Part shown: positions 13,788 to 21,691 of the stretch, in pieces
Numbering within the stretch: the stretch's first letter is position 1
Layout of the letters: each line of letters begins with the position of its first letter
DNA from: an uncultured Actinomyces sp.
GTDB taxonomy: Bacteria; Actinomycetota; Actinomycetes; Actinomycetales; Actinomycetaceae
Reading direction: 5' to 3'
DNA length: 21,850 bases
NCBI GenBank assembly: GCA_938014245.1
Contig: CALLSD010000045.1
Coordinates: 1-21,850, forward strand
Position numbers and translations under genes: made by a program
The notes under the pieces: generated by a model
What the model saw: the letters and a program-made list of their open reading frames with translations, nothing else
Database searches by the model: none
Told to the model about the DNA's origin: nothing

Positions 13788-15254
13788 TCACTCAGCGCTG
13801 ATCCACTCAACCATGTCTGGGGCATACCCGGTATAACTCGCGGGAGTGAGCTCCATCAGTCGGTCTTTCGCGTCCTGAGGAAGATCCAGCGATGAAACGA
13901 AATCGCGCAGGCGAGTGGCGTCGATATCGTGTCCGCGAGTGAGTTCCTTCATGCGCTCATACGGGTTGTCCATCCCCTGACGTCCCTCAAGGGAAGCAAG
14001 ACGCATCACCTGTTGAATGGCCTCGGAAATGACTTCCCAATGCTCATCGAGCTCGGCGGACATGATCTGGGCGTTCAACTCAATGCCCTCAAGGCCGCGG
14101 GTCAAATTATCGATTGCGACAAGAGAGTGGCCAAGGGCAACGCCGATATTACGCTGGGTTGACGAATCCGTGAGATCACGCTGAAGTCGCGAGGTCACCA
14201 GGGTCGCCGCAAGCGTTTCAAGAAGAGACGAGGCGATCTCAAAGTTAGCCTCAGCATTCTCGAAGCGAATCGGATTGACCTTGTGAGGCATCGTCGAAGA
14301 GCCCGTGGAACCCTGAGCACCCAACTTTTGGTGGAAGTAGCCCATGGAAATGTAGGTCCAGCAATCCGTTGCAAGGTTGTGGGCGATGCGACCAAAGCGC
14401 GAAATATCGCTGTAGAGCTCGCTTTGCCAGTCATGGGACTCGATCTGAGTTGTCAGCGGATTCCACGACAATCCCAGCCGCTCAACAAAGTCCTTCGTGA
14501 GCAGTGGCCACGGGACAGCGGGCAAGGCGACGCGGTGCGCTGCCCAGGTGCCCGTCGCACCGTTCATCTTCCCCAGGTACTCAGTGTCTTCGATGCGTGA
14601 AATTTGGCGGGAAAGTCGGTAGACGAAGACAGCCAATTCCTTGCCGATCGTGACCGGAGTCGCCGGCTGACCGTGCGTTCGCGCAAGCATGGGGATCCCG
14701 GCGCCGGCCTCGGCACAATCAAGCAAGCGCGCAAGAAGCCCACGTGCGCGCGGCAACCAGACCTGGCGGACTGCGGCTTGAATGTTCAGCGCGTGTGCAA
14801 GGTTATTGATGTCTTCGGAGGTTGCGAAGATGTGAACCAGAGGACGCAGCTGGGGAAGGACCGTATCGGGACCAAGGAGGGAACGCGCTTCTTCAAGTCG
14901 ATTGTCGATGTAGTACTCGACTGCTTTGACATCGTGACGGGTTTCGGCTTCGATTTGGGCGAGTTCGGCAATGGAATCAGCGTTGAATTCCCGCGGAAGC
15001 GCGTGCAAATAGTCAACCTCAGCGTCAGAGAGCAAGGGAGCGTGGGCAATGACCCCGCGGCGAAGGAGCTCAATCATCCACTCGATCTCAACATAGATGC
15101 GGGTGCGGTTGAGCGCGGCCTCGGAAAGGTACTGGGTCAGTTCCTGCGTGTGCTGGCGATAGCGGCCATCGAGGGGCGACAAAGCTTGGCCTGCTGCCGC
15201 CAAGTCTGCATATCCGGTCTCGGGTGAAAACATGGATTCCTGCTGCGATGTCAT
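13788..15254 (-). CDS. purB: Adenylosuccinate lyase
   Basis: A 488-aa homotetrameric lyase of the fumarase/aspartase superfamily. It cleaves SAICAR to AICAR and fumarate, and adenylosuccinate to AMP and fumarate, in purine synthesis. Family regions are TRHDVKAVEYY (105-115), ARTHGQPATP with H194 (191-200), and the signature GSSTMPHKVNPI (318-329) carrying the catalytic serine loop. Sequence and length resemble the E. coli type more than the shorter B. subtilis type. A -10-like GATGAT lies six bases before the ATG. It sits alone on the minus strand between two related hydrolase operons on the plus strand, with no other purine gene nearby. Confidence 0.95.
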   Translation of the reverse strand: MTSQQESMFSPETGYADLAAAGQALSPLDGRYRQHTQELTQYLSEAALNRTRIYVEIEWMIELLRRGVIAHAPLLSDAEVDYLHALPREFNADSIAELAQIEAETRHDVKAVEYYIDNRLEEARSLLGPDTVLPQLRPLVHIFATSEDINNLAHALNIQAAVRQVWLPRARGLLARLLDCAEAGAGIPMLARTHGQPATPVTIGKELAVFVYRLSRQISRIEDTEYLGKMNGATGTWAAHRVALPAVPWPLLTKDFVERLGLSWNPLTTQIESHDWQSELYSDISRFGRIAHNLATDCWTYISMGYFHQKLGAQGSTGSSTMPHKVNPIRFENAEANFEIASSLLETLAATLVTSRLQRDLTDSSTQRNIGVALGHSLVAIDNLTRGLEGIELNAQIMSAELDEHWEVISEAIQQVMRLASLEGRQGMDNPYERMKELTRGHDIDATRLRDFVSSLDLPQDAKDRLMELTPASYTGYAPDMVEWISAE

Positions 15255-15260
15255 GTCTTA

Positions 15261-15266
15261 ATCATC
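15261..15266 (-). promoter_or_regulatory. Possible -10 element GATGAT for purB
   Basis: GATGAT keeps the A and final T of the -10 consensus and ends six bases before the purB ATG at 15254, the same geometry as the TANNNT elements elsewhere in the window. The match is weaker, and no Shine-Dalgarno site is present. Confidence 0.35.
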
Positions 15267-15315
15267 TCAGACCTGCGGCATCGTGCCATGCGGGCACTCG
15301 CGTCAGAAGGAAGGT

Positions 15316-15353
15316 CTATCCACAGGGATGCACCGTCATCGGCGTTTTCCACA
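15316..15353 (+). promoter_or_regulatory. Two DnaA-box-like 9-mers upstream of the WXG100-like operon
   Basis: TTTTCCACA at 15345-15353 fits the relaxed DnaA box TTWTNCACA. CTATCCACA at 15316-15324 differs from TTATCCACA at one base. Both point the same way, 29 bases apart, in the purB/WXG100-like divergent gap. Two sites are too few for an origin. Confidence 0.35.
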
Positions 15354-15392
15354 GATTTTTGGTGCGCTCTGTGGGGGCGGGGTAGGCAATTT

Positions 15393-15398
15393 TAGGCT
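15393..15398 (+). promoter_or_regulatory. -10 element TAGGCT for the WXG100-like operon
   Basis: TAGGCT ends six bases before the ATG at 15405, predicting leaderless transcription. No Shine-Dalgarno site is seen. Confidence 0.55.
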
Positions 15399-15404
15399 GA
15401 GCTC

Positions 15405-15635
15405 ATGTGGTTCATTGCGGTGTGCCAGTCACTGAAGGTGATTGAAGACAATTGCGTTGCGATCAGCGAAGAACTGCGTGCTCATTCTTTTGATTCGTGG
15501 ACGGGGCAGGGAAGTGAAGGGGCGCGCGCAGAAATTGAGCAGATTCGCAATGACTGTCGGGTGTGGGCGGCGTTGGCAATCGAAGTGCGCGACCTAGCCG
15601 AAATTGAGAGCGCGGCAGCGGGGGCTCAGACATGA
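15405..15635 (+). CDS. WXG100-like small helical protein
   Basis: A 76-aa protein, shorter than the usual 90-100 aa of ESAT-6/WXG100 proteins. It reads as two helices (about 5-27 and 36-70) joined by a turn with W32-T33-G34, the WxG position expected for the family. I see no C-terminal YxxxD/E export signal, which true type VII substrates usually carry on themselves or a partner. The ATG follows a -10 element by six bases. Its TGA overlaps the ATG of hydrolase B (ATGA, 15632-15635), a strong sign of coupled translation and likely partnership. It could also be an unrelated helical hairpin; the WxG match alone is weak evidence. Confidence 0.65.
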   Translation: MWFIAVCQSLKVIEDNCVAISEELRAHSFDSWTGQGSEGARAEIEQIRNDCRVWAALAIEVRDLAEIESAAAGAQT

Positions 15636-17248
15636 GTGGGCAGTGCGTGTCATGGATGGTGGTTTCTTCGGATACAACGCGCATTGATACCGAGGCGCTT
15701 GTCGACGATGTTCTATTCCTGCGAAGGATTCGCGAGGCCCTTGATAGTCAGCTCGATGCGGCGCATTCGCTCAATCAGGAGTTGTGTGCACATCAGTGTG
15801 GGGGCGCTTTACAACGTCTGTGTGCACTGGGTGCACAACTGAGCGAGCAGATTGGTAGTTGTGCGGACAGGCTTGCTTACGTTGCGTCCATCCATGCCGC
15901 TGCCGAGGCCGACGCCGCTTCCTACCAGAAAACCGTGCACAGGCTGGGGGGCAGAATGGGAGAGCTTTCGTGGGCGGGAGGATTGACGGCATCGCGAAAG
16001 ATCGCAGGCGCTGGGAAATACATCAATCCTTATGCTCCTTTCCTCTTTGCGCCGCTTGGCGTCTTTCATGGGATAACGACCATCAGTACCCACGGATTGT
16101 CCTTTGTTCACCAGCCATCGGATGCGTCTTTGGGGTTACGTACACAAATGGATGTTGCTGAACTATCTCGGCTGGTCAACGGGACTTCATCGCGCTCGGA
16201 CGTTGAGGTCACTCGAGATGCTGCTGCACAAATGTCAACGCTATATGCGGCAATGGGATGGTTGATGTTTGGTCGCCATTCGGGAGTGAGGATTTCAGCG
16301 CAGAACCTTCCCGATGGCGCGCCGCCCGGGCCAACAAGCCGAGTACTCTCGGGAGTCGTGCAGGGAGGGCGTCCAATGGAATATTGCGGTTCTTTCGGCG
16401 TGGTCGTCTATGCGGTTAACGCTTTAGCAGCTTATCCACCGCATACTGCCTCTCCTCAATCGCAAATTTCGCGTCCCCAGGCGGGTGCCAAGCAGGAGAA
16501 GGTCGAAACCCCGTTGAAGGCCTCGGAGGCATTGGAACGTATCGGGCAACTCCGCTCCAGTGCAGACGAGGGACAAATTGAGATCCTTCAGCACGTGACG
16601 GTGGACGCAGAAGGGACTGAACACCGCGCGTGGTCGGTCATGATCAGGGGGACGCAAAAGTGGGGGCCGGGCGAAGATAATCCCCAAGATATGCTGACGA
16701 ATCTTCAAGCAGTTGGGCAATCCAATTCCGATCAGCTCAGGGCAGTAAAAACTTCTATGGATATGGCGGGGATCAAGTCCGATGAGCCCGTTGAGTTTGT
16801 GGGTCACTCTCAAGGTGGGATTATTGCCGCACAGTTGGCCGCAGATCCGCAGGTGCGCTCGCACTACCGCGTTGCCTCGGTGCTGACCGCAGGGTCACCG
16901 GTCGCGGGATTCCATCCCGACTCAAGTGTTCCCATGCTGAATATGGAAAACACGCGTGACATTGTCCCCGCACTTGATGGTGGAGCGAATGCGAATCGCG
17001 GCCACGCATTGACCCTGCAGTTTGACAGTGAGCACTTAGAGAGAAAACAGGGGCAGGACAATCCCATTGCCGCTCACGATATTTCGACCTACACCGAAGC
17101 AATTCGAGAGTGCGAATTGGCGGATGCGGGCCGCTATCGCAATATCGAGGGGGTGCATCACTGGGAAGAGGAAAGAAGAACTCGGCTGGGTATCACCGAG
17201 GCGACGCGCACGCGTTCCTACATTTTTGATACCCGCCGAGTTTCTTAA
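15632..17248 (+). CDS. Alpha/beta hydrolase with N-terminal helical (WXG100/LXG-like) region (hydrolase B)
   Basis: A 538-aa protein in three parts. Residues about 15-110 are predicted long helices with many Ala, Leu and Gln, like the helical leader of type VII-linked toxins. Residues about 111-290 are a middle region with a hydrophobic patch (about 132-152) and a Pro-rich linker (about 269-296). Residues about 297-510 are a lipase-like alpha/beta hydrolase with GHSQGG (S393), probable D443 (TRDIVP) and H482 (AAHDISTYTE). No signal peptide is seen. The catalytic region parallels hydrolase A (11837-13222). It overlaps the WXG100-like gene by four bases. A type VII-exported enzyme or toxin is a reasonable hypothesis, but no secretion gene is in the window and no YxxxD/E motif was found in the leader. 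It could instead act in the cytosol or at the membrane. Confidence 0.72.
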   Translation: MSGQCVSWMVVSSDTTRIDTEALVDDVLFLRRIREALDSQLDAAHSLNQELCAHQCGGALQRLCALGAQLSEQIGSCADRLAYVASIHAAAEADAASYQKTVHRLGGRMGELSWAGGLTASRKIAGAGKYINPYAPFLFAPLGVFHGITTISTHGLSFVHQPSDASLGLRTQMDVAELSRLVNGTSSRSDVEVTRDAAAQMSTLYAAMGWLMFGRHSGVRISAQNLPDGAPPGPTSRVLSGVVQGGRPMEYCGSFGVVVYAVNALAAYPPHTASPQSQISRPQAGAKQEKVETPLKASEALERIGQLRSSADEGQIEILQHVTVDAEGTEHRAWSVMIRGTQKWGPGEDNPQDMLTNLQAVGQSNSDQLRAVKTSMDMAGIKSDEPVEFVGHSQGGIIAAQLAADPQVRSHYRVASVLTAGSPVAGFHPDSSVPMLNMENTRDIVPALDGGANANRGHALTLQFDSEHLERKQGQDNPIAAHDISTYTEAIRECELADAGRYRNIEGVHHWEEERRTRLGITEATRTRSYIFDTRRVS

Positions 17249-17280
17249 GAAGTGGCCCAAGGCCAGGCGGCGCCAGTGAA

Positions 17281-17661
17281 TTACTTCTTCTTAGCGCCCG
17301 TGAGTCCTCCAAAAAGCGAGGAGACAACAGCGGTAATGATGGCACCAATGACGGCCGCGCCAAGGCCGGAAACGGAGAAGGGCAGGCCCATGGAGTCTGC
17401 AATCGAACCCGCCACCAGGAAGCCAATGCCGTTTGTGATCAGGGCGAAAAGGCCGAAGGTGAGGATGTAGAGCGGGAAGGCAAGAACCTGAATGAGAGGT
17501 CGAACGATGGAGTTTACGACGGTGAATACCAGTGCAATCAACCCCAAAATGACAACGGTTTCCGTCATGGACGTACCGTGCGCAATGGTAATTCCCGGGA
17601 CAAGAGCAGCTGAGACCCATAGGCCCAGCGCCGTTCCAATGAGACGCAGAATAAAGTTCAT
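17281..17661 (-). CDS. YvlD-like four-helix membrane protein (PF04020, phage holin family-like)
   Basis: A 126-aa integral membrane protein with four hydrophobic segments (starting near residues 4, 36, 60 and 95) and a lysine tail. The pattern LRLIGTALGLWVSAALVPGI, then NSIVRPLIQVLAFPLYILTFGLF, is typical of the YvlD/PF04020 family, whose role is unknown (some members link to envelope stress). Database names call it phage holin, but nothing here is phage-like. I chose the ATG at 17661 because the first helix begins at once and a GATAAT -10 element ends seven bases upstream. Starts at 17670 and 17676 are possible. It follows the YwiC-like gene by 33 bases. Confidence 0.85.
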   Translation of the reverse strand: MNFILRLIGTALGLWVSAALVPGITIAHGTSMTETVVILGLIALVFTVVNSIVRPLIQVLAFPLYILTFGLFALITNGIGFLVAGSIADSMGLPFSVSGLGAAVIGAIITAVVSSLFGGLTGAKKK

Positions 17662-17668
17662 ACGCCCC

Positions 17669-17674
17669 ATTATC
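17669..17674 (-). promoter_or_regulatory. -10 element GATAAT for the YvlD-like gene
   Basis: GATAAT matches the -10 consensus at five of six bases and ends seven bases before the ATG at 17661. It lies inside the 33-bp gap after the YwiC-like gene, so the small gene can be transcribed alone. Confidence 0.5.
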
Positions 17675-17694
17675 ACTGATCGGCCAATTGCCGA

Positions 17695-18492
17695 CTAGGC
17701 GACGATTGCCAGGACCGCAGAAAAGAGGCAGGCACAGGAGACATATTCTCCAAGACCGATAACCAAGGGAGGAATCTTGAGGTGCTTGATCTTATGCAGT
17801 GCAGGGATAAGGATCGCGCGCAGGGCGATCACGACGAAAGCCAGGAGTACTCCACCGGGAAGAATATGCATGAGTACTCCGATCAGGCACGCGACCACAA
17901 GTGCCAAGTGCCAAGCAACGGAGACGATATACACCGATATCTTATTTGCCCCTCGGATGAGGGAGCGGACGTAGACGATAGATCCCAGCATGTAGGCGGC
18001 GACGGCTACCGCTGCGCACCAGAGTTTGAACTGAGAATAGCTCTCTGAGGTAATCCAGATCGACAGGGGGAGGGTGCACGAACTCGCAAGAACGCTCGAC
18101 ACGTGGGAAGCAATGGAACGGCGGCGCTTGCGGAAGGCCTCGTAAGTTGCAACTGCGCAAAACACGGTGATGGGAATGATGATCCGCGCGATGGCATGCG
18201 GGTGCATGGCAATAACCGGAACCCCGCACACGACAGCTATGCCCGCCCAGGTGAGGAAAGCGGGAAGGTAGGTGCGGCGCCGCTTGGGAGAGGCCGCCCA
18301 ATACAGGCTCAGGGCATGGAAGCTGCAATAGGCGGCGGTCCAAGCTGCAAGGAGCAGGAATTGAATGGGCTGAGGATGGACGGTGCATATTCCGACGGCG
18401 ATCGGAAGAATTGTCATGACCCAGGCGCCGTGTTCGTTTGAGAGCCATCCGCGCCGGACCAAGCTTCGCATCTTCGAGCCACGTTGATTCAT
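17695..18492 (-). CDS. YwiC-like family membrane protein
   Basis: A 265-aa polytopic membrane protein with about seven to eight hydrophobic segments. The N-terminal NEHGAWVM stretch, just after a basic leader, is the hallmark I know from YwiC-like proteins, a family without proven function. In some bacteria it is found near anaerobic nitrate genes, but none are here. The frame is open to 18519; I chose the ATG at 18492 because TACACT ends seven bases before it and the family starts there. It is probably transcribed on its own, with the YvlD-like gene downstream. Confidence 0.82.
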   Translation of the reverse strand: MNQRGSKMRSLVRRGWLSNEHGAWVMTILPIAVGICTVHPQPIQFLLLAAWTAAYCSFHALSLYWAASPKRRRTYLPAFLTWAGIAVVCGVPVIAMHPHAIARIIIPITVFCAVATYEAFRKRRRSIASHVSSVLASSCTLPLSIWITSESYSQFKLWCAAVAVAAYMLGSIVYVRSLIRGANKISVYIVSVAWHLALVVACLIGVLMHILPGGVLLAFVVIALRAILIPALHKIKHLKIPPLVIGLGEYVSCACLFSAVLAIVA

Positions 18493-18499
18493 GGGCAAC

Positions 18500-18505
18500 A
18501 GTGTA
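18500..18505 (-). promoter_or_regulatory. -10 element TACACT for the YwiC-like gene
   Basis: TACACT ends seven bases before the ATG at 18492; the same hexamer serves the lipid kinase gene. Leaderless start expected. Confidence 0.55.
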
Positions 18506-18625
18506 GTGGGCCTCTTCACTTAGGGAAACCTAAGAAATGTGCGGAAAGTGTGCGAGCGCTCACCGATATCCCATGCTCTGAGATGAAATTTTCGCGAACT
18601 GAATTATCGGCGCAATGTTATAGGT

Positions 18626-19618
18626 ATGTCAACAAACGATACACGCGAAGAAACCGTCCCATCCTCGGTTGCTGCTCAGCCCGAGCTTTCTCAAGAAGAT
18701 CGTTCTGCCCGCATTGCGGTCACCGTATTTCCGCTCATTATTATTGCGGCATTCGCTCTGGGCCTGATTTTCCCGACCCATGCAGCAAAGCTCGCCTCAG
18801 GTGTGAATATTGGCCTGGGCATCATCATGTTCGGCATGGGCTTGACCCTGACCCTTCCTGACTTTGCTCTTGTCGTGAAGCGTCCCTTGCCCGTCATCGT
18901 CGGTGTTATCGCGCAGTACGTCATTATGCCTGGAGTTGCCTTCCTCCTGGCCAAGCTGCTCCACCTTGATCCCGCAATTGCTGCCGGCGTCATTCTGGTC
19001 GGTTGCGCTCCGGGCGGTACCGCCTCGAATGTCATCTCCTACCTGGCAAAGGGTGACGTTGCGCTCTCGGTGACCATGACATCGATTTCCACTCTCCTGG
19101 CACCCTTCATGACTCCCCTGCTCACCAAGTGGCTTGCCGGTCAGTACATGCCCGTTGATGCAAAGAGCATGGCGCTCGCAATTGTTCAGATCGTTCTGAT
19201 CCCCGTCATCGCAGGTATCGTCGTCCGTATGCTTGCTGGCCGCTACGTTGAAAAGATCCTCCCGGCTCTTCCCTGGATCTCCGTCCTTGGCATCTCCTAT
19301 GTGCTGGCAGCAGTCGTTGGTAAGTCCGCCGATAAGATCATCGAATCCGCGCTCATCGTCTTCATCGTGGTGATCCTCCACAACCTGCTGGGCTACTTCT
19401 TCGGATACTTCGCAGGCCGTATCTCGGGCGGCGATTACCGTGCAGCCCGTACGACCGCAATCGAAGTCGGCATGCAGAACTCGGGTCTGGCAGCCGGTTT
19501 GGCAACGAAGTACTTCAGCCCCGAGGCCGCGCTTCCTGGCGCAGTCTTCTCGGTTTGGCACAACCTCTCTGGTGCACTCTTAGCCATGTTCTTCCGCCGT
19601 TTCGGCAAGCAGGGCTGA
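18626..19618 (+). CDS. Bile acid:sodium symporter family transporter
   Basis: A 330-aa membrane transporter of the BASS family with about ten hydrophobic segments after a 28-residue polar N-terminus. Family marks are GCAPGGTASNV at 126-136 and the NSGLAAGLA region starting at N285, which form the sodium and substrate sites in known structures. Bacterial members carry small organic anions such as pantoate or keto acids, so the bile acid name is only a family label. No Shine-Dalgarno site precedes the ATG; CAATGT ends seven bases upstream and may be a weak -10 element. A strong two-way terminator follows. It is a single-gene unit, so context gives no substrate. Confidence 0.9.
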   Translation: MSTNDTREETVPSSVAAQPELSQEDRSARIAVTVFPLIIIAAFALGLIFPTHAAKLASGVNIGLGIIMFGMGLTLTLPDFALVVKRPLPVIVGVIAQYVIMPGVAFLLAKLLHLDPAIAAGVILVGCAPGGTASNVISYLAKGDVALSVTMTSISTLLAPFMTPLLTKWLAGQYMPVDAKSMALAIVQIVLIPVIAGIVVRMLAGRYVEKILPALPWISVLGISYVLAAVVGKSADKIIESALIVFIVVILHNLLGYFFGYFAGRISGGDYRAARTTAIEVGMQNSGLAAGLATKYFSPEAALPGAVFSVWHNLSGALLAMFFRRFGKQG

Positions 19619-19656
19619 CCTAAGTCTCACCAAAAATCCCGCTCTTTGCGGGCATG

Positions 19657-19700
19657 AAAAAGTGGGCGACGCGCGCGAAATGCTGCGTCGCCCACTTTTT
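19657..19700. terminator. Bidirectional Rho-independent terminator
   Basis: A perfect 16-bp stem (19657-19672 with 19685-19700) begins with five A and ends with five T, so it works on both strands. It serves the BASS transporter on the plus strand and the GCS2 gene, whose stop is 12 bases away, on the minus strand. A smaller CCCGC/GCGGG hairpin lies at 19638-19652. Confidence 0.92.
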
Positions 19701-19711
19701 ATTGTCTGCGT

Positions 19712-20908
19712 TTACTTCCGGTTTCCCGGACGAGGCGGACGCGCACCTTCCGTAGAGATCCCAGCTGTCACTTGCGGGGTAAGCGGGCGTCCAGCTGCGG
19801 TCTCAGCGCGCAAGTGAGTGACCACGGCCTCGAGGCTGCCACAGGCCTCGGCGACCGCTTTCTGACGCTGATAACCCACACCGATACTGCGCAGCGTGTG
19901 GATAAAGTCGAGTTCCTCTTGGCACTGAAGATCATCAGCGATGGGCTCCAATTCGCGCACAGTCTCGTCAAGAAGATCGTCGATATGCCGTTCGTTGCCG
20001 TGGATGTCTTCGATGAGGACGGCATCCATTCCATATCGCGCCGCGCGCCACTTGTTCTCCGCGAGGAACCACGGCGATGTCCGGGGTAGTTCCTCACCGC
20101 GGTCTAGGATGCGCGAACCATATTCGACGAGGCAGTGGATCAGTGCAGTGATCGCACCAATTTCGGCAACATTGGAGGCAGAGTCGCAGACGCGAACCTC
20201 GAGGGTTCCAAGCCTGGGCGAGGGGCGAATATCCCAGCGGATCTCATCAAACTTTGAGATGATTCCGGTCTTCTTCATGTCTTGGGTATAGCCCTCAAGC
20301 TCCTCCCACCTGGTGAAGAGCTGTGGAACCCCAGCGGTAGGCAGTTGCTGGAAGACCATCGCACGGTTATCGCAGTACCCCGTATCCGTGCTCGCCCAGT
20401 AGGGCGACGAGGCCGAGAGCGCTTGGAGCCTGCCAAGGTGGGTTGCGAGAAACCCCAGCAGCGGAAGAACCTTTGAGCGGTCCTCGATCCCAACATGGAC
20501 GTGGGTACCGAAGAGCAGCATCTGGCGACCCCAAAACTGCGTGCGATTGACGAGTTCGGCGTAGCGCTCGGAGTCGGAAACACGCTGGTGAGCGGGGTTG
20601 GCGAAGGGGTGCGAACCAGCGCCCGTGAGGTCCACGCGAAGTGCGGATGTGACGGGACGCAAGAGATCAAGGCCCTCATTGAGATCTGCGATCGCATCCC
20701 TCACGCGGGTCTGTTTGCGCGAGACCAACTCGATCGTATTGCGCAGCATCTCCCCGTGGATCAAGGTGTCATCGGGATAGCGAGCAGAAATCTCGCTGAG
20801 AATGGCTTCCGCGCACTGGCGCAGATCTTCGGAATCAACATCGATCAGCTGGAGTTCCCATTCCACGCCCAAAGTTGAACGCTCGGACTGAGCAAAAGAA
20901 ATGGCCAT
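19712..20908 (-). CDS. Glutamate-cysteine ligase, GCS2/YbdK family
   Basis: A 398-aa ATP-dependent carboxylate-amine ligase of the GCS2 family, which joins the gamma-carboxyl of glutamate to an amine, with cysteine as the usual test substrate. Family features are GVEWELQL (14-21), the GEMLRNTIEL region (52-61) and THVHVG (135-140). The C-terminal 20 residues are Pro/Arg-rich and probably disordered. Members in Actinobacteria feed thiol or ergothioneine synthesis, but many have unknown amine partners. A GAGGGGGAG ribosome-binding site precedes the ATG. It starts 12 bases after the glutamine amidotransferase stop, so the two form an operon. Confidence 0.87.
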   Translation of the reverse strand: MAISFAQSERSTLGVEWELQLIDVDSEDLRQCAEAILSEISARYPDDTLIHGEMLRNTIELVSRKQTRVRDAIADLNEGLDLLRPVTSALRVDLTGAGSHPFANPAHQRVSDSERYAELVNRTQFWGRQMLLFGTHVHVGIEDRSKVLPLLGFLATHLGRLQALSASSPYWASTDTGYCDNRAMVFQQLPTAGVPQLFTRWEELEGYTQDMKKTGIISKFDEIRWDIRPSPRLGTLEVRVCDSASNVAEIGAITALIHCLVEYGSRILDRGEELPRTSPWFLAENKWRAARYGMDAVLIEDIHGNERHIDDLLDETVRELEPIADDLQCQEELDFIHTLRSIGVGYQRQKAVAEACGSLEAVVTHLRAETAAGRPLTPQVTAGISTEGARPPRPGNRK

Positions 20909-20920
20909 AGCTCCCCCTCG

Positions 20921-21685
20921 TCAGGCTCGCTTGTAACGGTGGATAAACGATGCCAAAAGGTCGTGGGCGGGTTGTGTATCTGCCGCATCGCAGCGTGCAA
21001 TAACGGCAGGCTTTTCTTCCGCAGGATAGTAGGTGTCCCCGTAGGTATCAATGCGAAGATGCATACCTTCACGCGTAATTTCAGGATGGAATTGAGTGCC
21101 GTAGACATTGTGGCCCCAACGCAAGATCTGAACGTGGCAACGTGAGCCCGTTGCCAAGAGCTCGGCGCCGGCGGGAATGGTACCGATGGCATCCGCGTGC
21201 CCGGTATACGCGTAGAAGGTGGGGGGAAGAGCGCCGGTGAGCGGATCTTCGCGCCCGGCCTCGGTCAAAGTAATCTCAGGTGCTTGAAGGTCTTCCGAGA
21301 AACCTTGAACGAGGGGAGCCCCTGAGGCACGCGCAAGGGATTGAATACCGAAGCAAATTCCAAAGGTTGGGAAATCGCGCTCGAGGAGGATGGCGGCAAG
21401 AGCATCGATCCGTTCCTCCACGCGCAGGTGCTCGTCAGTCTTGTCCTCATGCGGGTGCTCGAATCCGAAGGGAGAACCCGTGATGATCACGCCCGAGTAC
21501 TGCTCAAGGTCGATGTCGCTTGCCGGGTGGGGGGAGGCCGCATCAACAAGGGGAAGAGCGTGAAGATCCCGATCGTCAAGACCGCCGATAGCCTTCATCG
21601 AGGCCAGCTCATCGCGCGCAAGAATGCCATCTGGACGGCAGACGGCCACCAGAAAGGGGCGGTGAGCTGGTTGAGAAGCGTTCAT
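20921..21685 (-). CDS. Class I glutamine amidotransferase domain protein
   Basis: A 254-aa stand-alone GATase1 protein, similar to the amidotransferase part of GMP synthase. The triad is visible: C111 in FGICFGIQS, and H200 and E202 in QFHPEIT. Such proteins split glutamine, or related gamma-glutamyl amides, to release ammonia or glutamate. No synthase domain is fused, and the partner is not known; the GCS2 ligase encoded next is a candidate. A TAGCGT -10 element ends six bases before the ATG. Confidence 0.87.
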   Translation of the reverse strand: MNASQPAHRPFLVAVCRPDGILARDELASMKAIGGLDDRDLHALPLVDAASPHPASDIDLEQYSGVIITGSPFGFEHPHEDKTDEHLRVEERIDALAAILLERDFPTFGICFGIQSLARASGAPLVQGFSEDLQAPEITLTEAGREDPLTGALPPTFYAYTGHADAIGTIPAGAELLATGSRCHVQILRWGHNVYGTQFHPEITREGMHLRIDTYGDTYYPAEEKPAVIARCDAADTQPAHDLLASFIHRYKRA

Positions 21686-21691
21686 AGCGCC

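Noticed and set aside
15316..15353. Chromosomal origin of replication
   Set aside because: Only two DnaA-like boxes, no AT-rich unwinding region, and no dnaA or dnaN gene nearby.
17281..17661. Phage holin, hence a prophage remnant
   Set aside because: PF04020 proteins are often labelled phage holin, but no other phage gene, attachment site or lysis gene is near.
18797..19561. 254-aa minus-strand frame opposite the BASS transporter
   Set aside because: Its His/Asp/Cys-rich composition is the antisense image of membrane-segment codons; no domain is seen.
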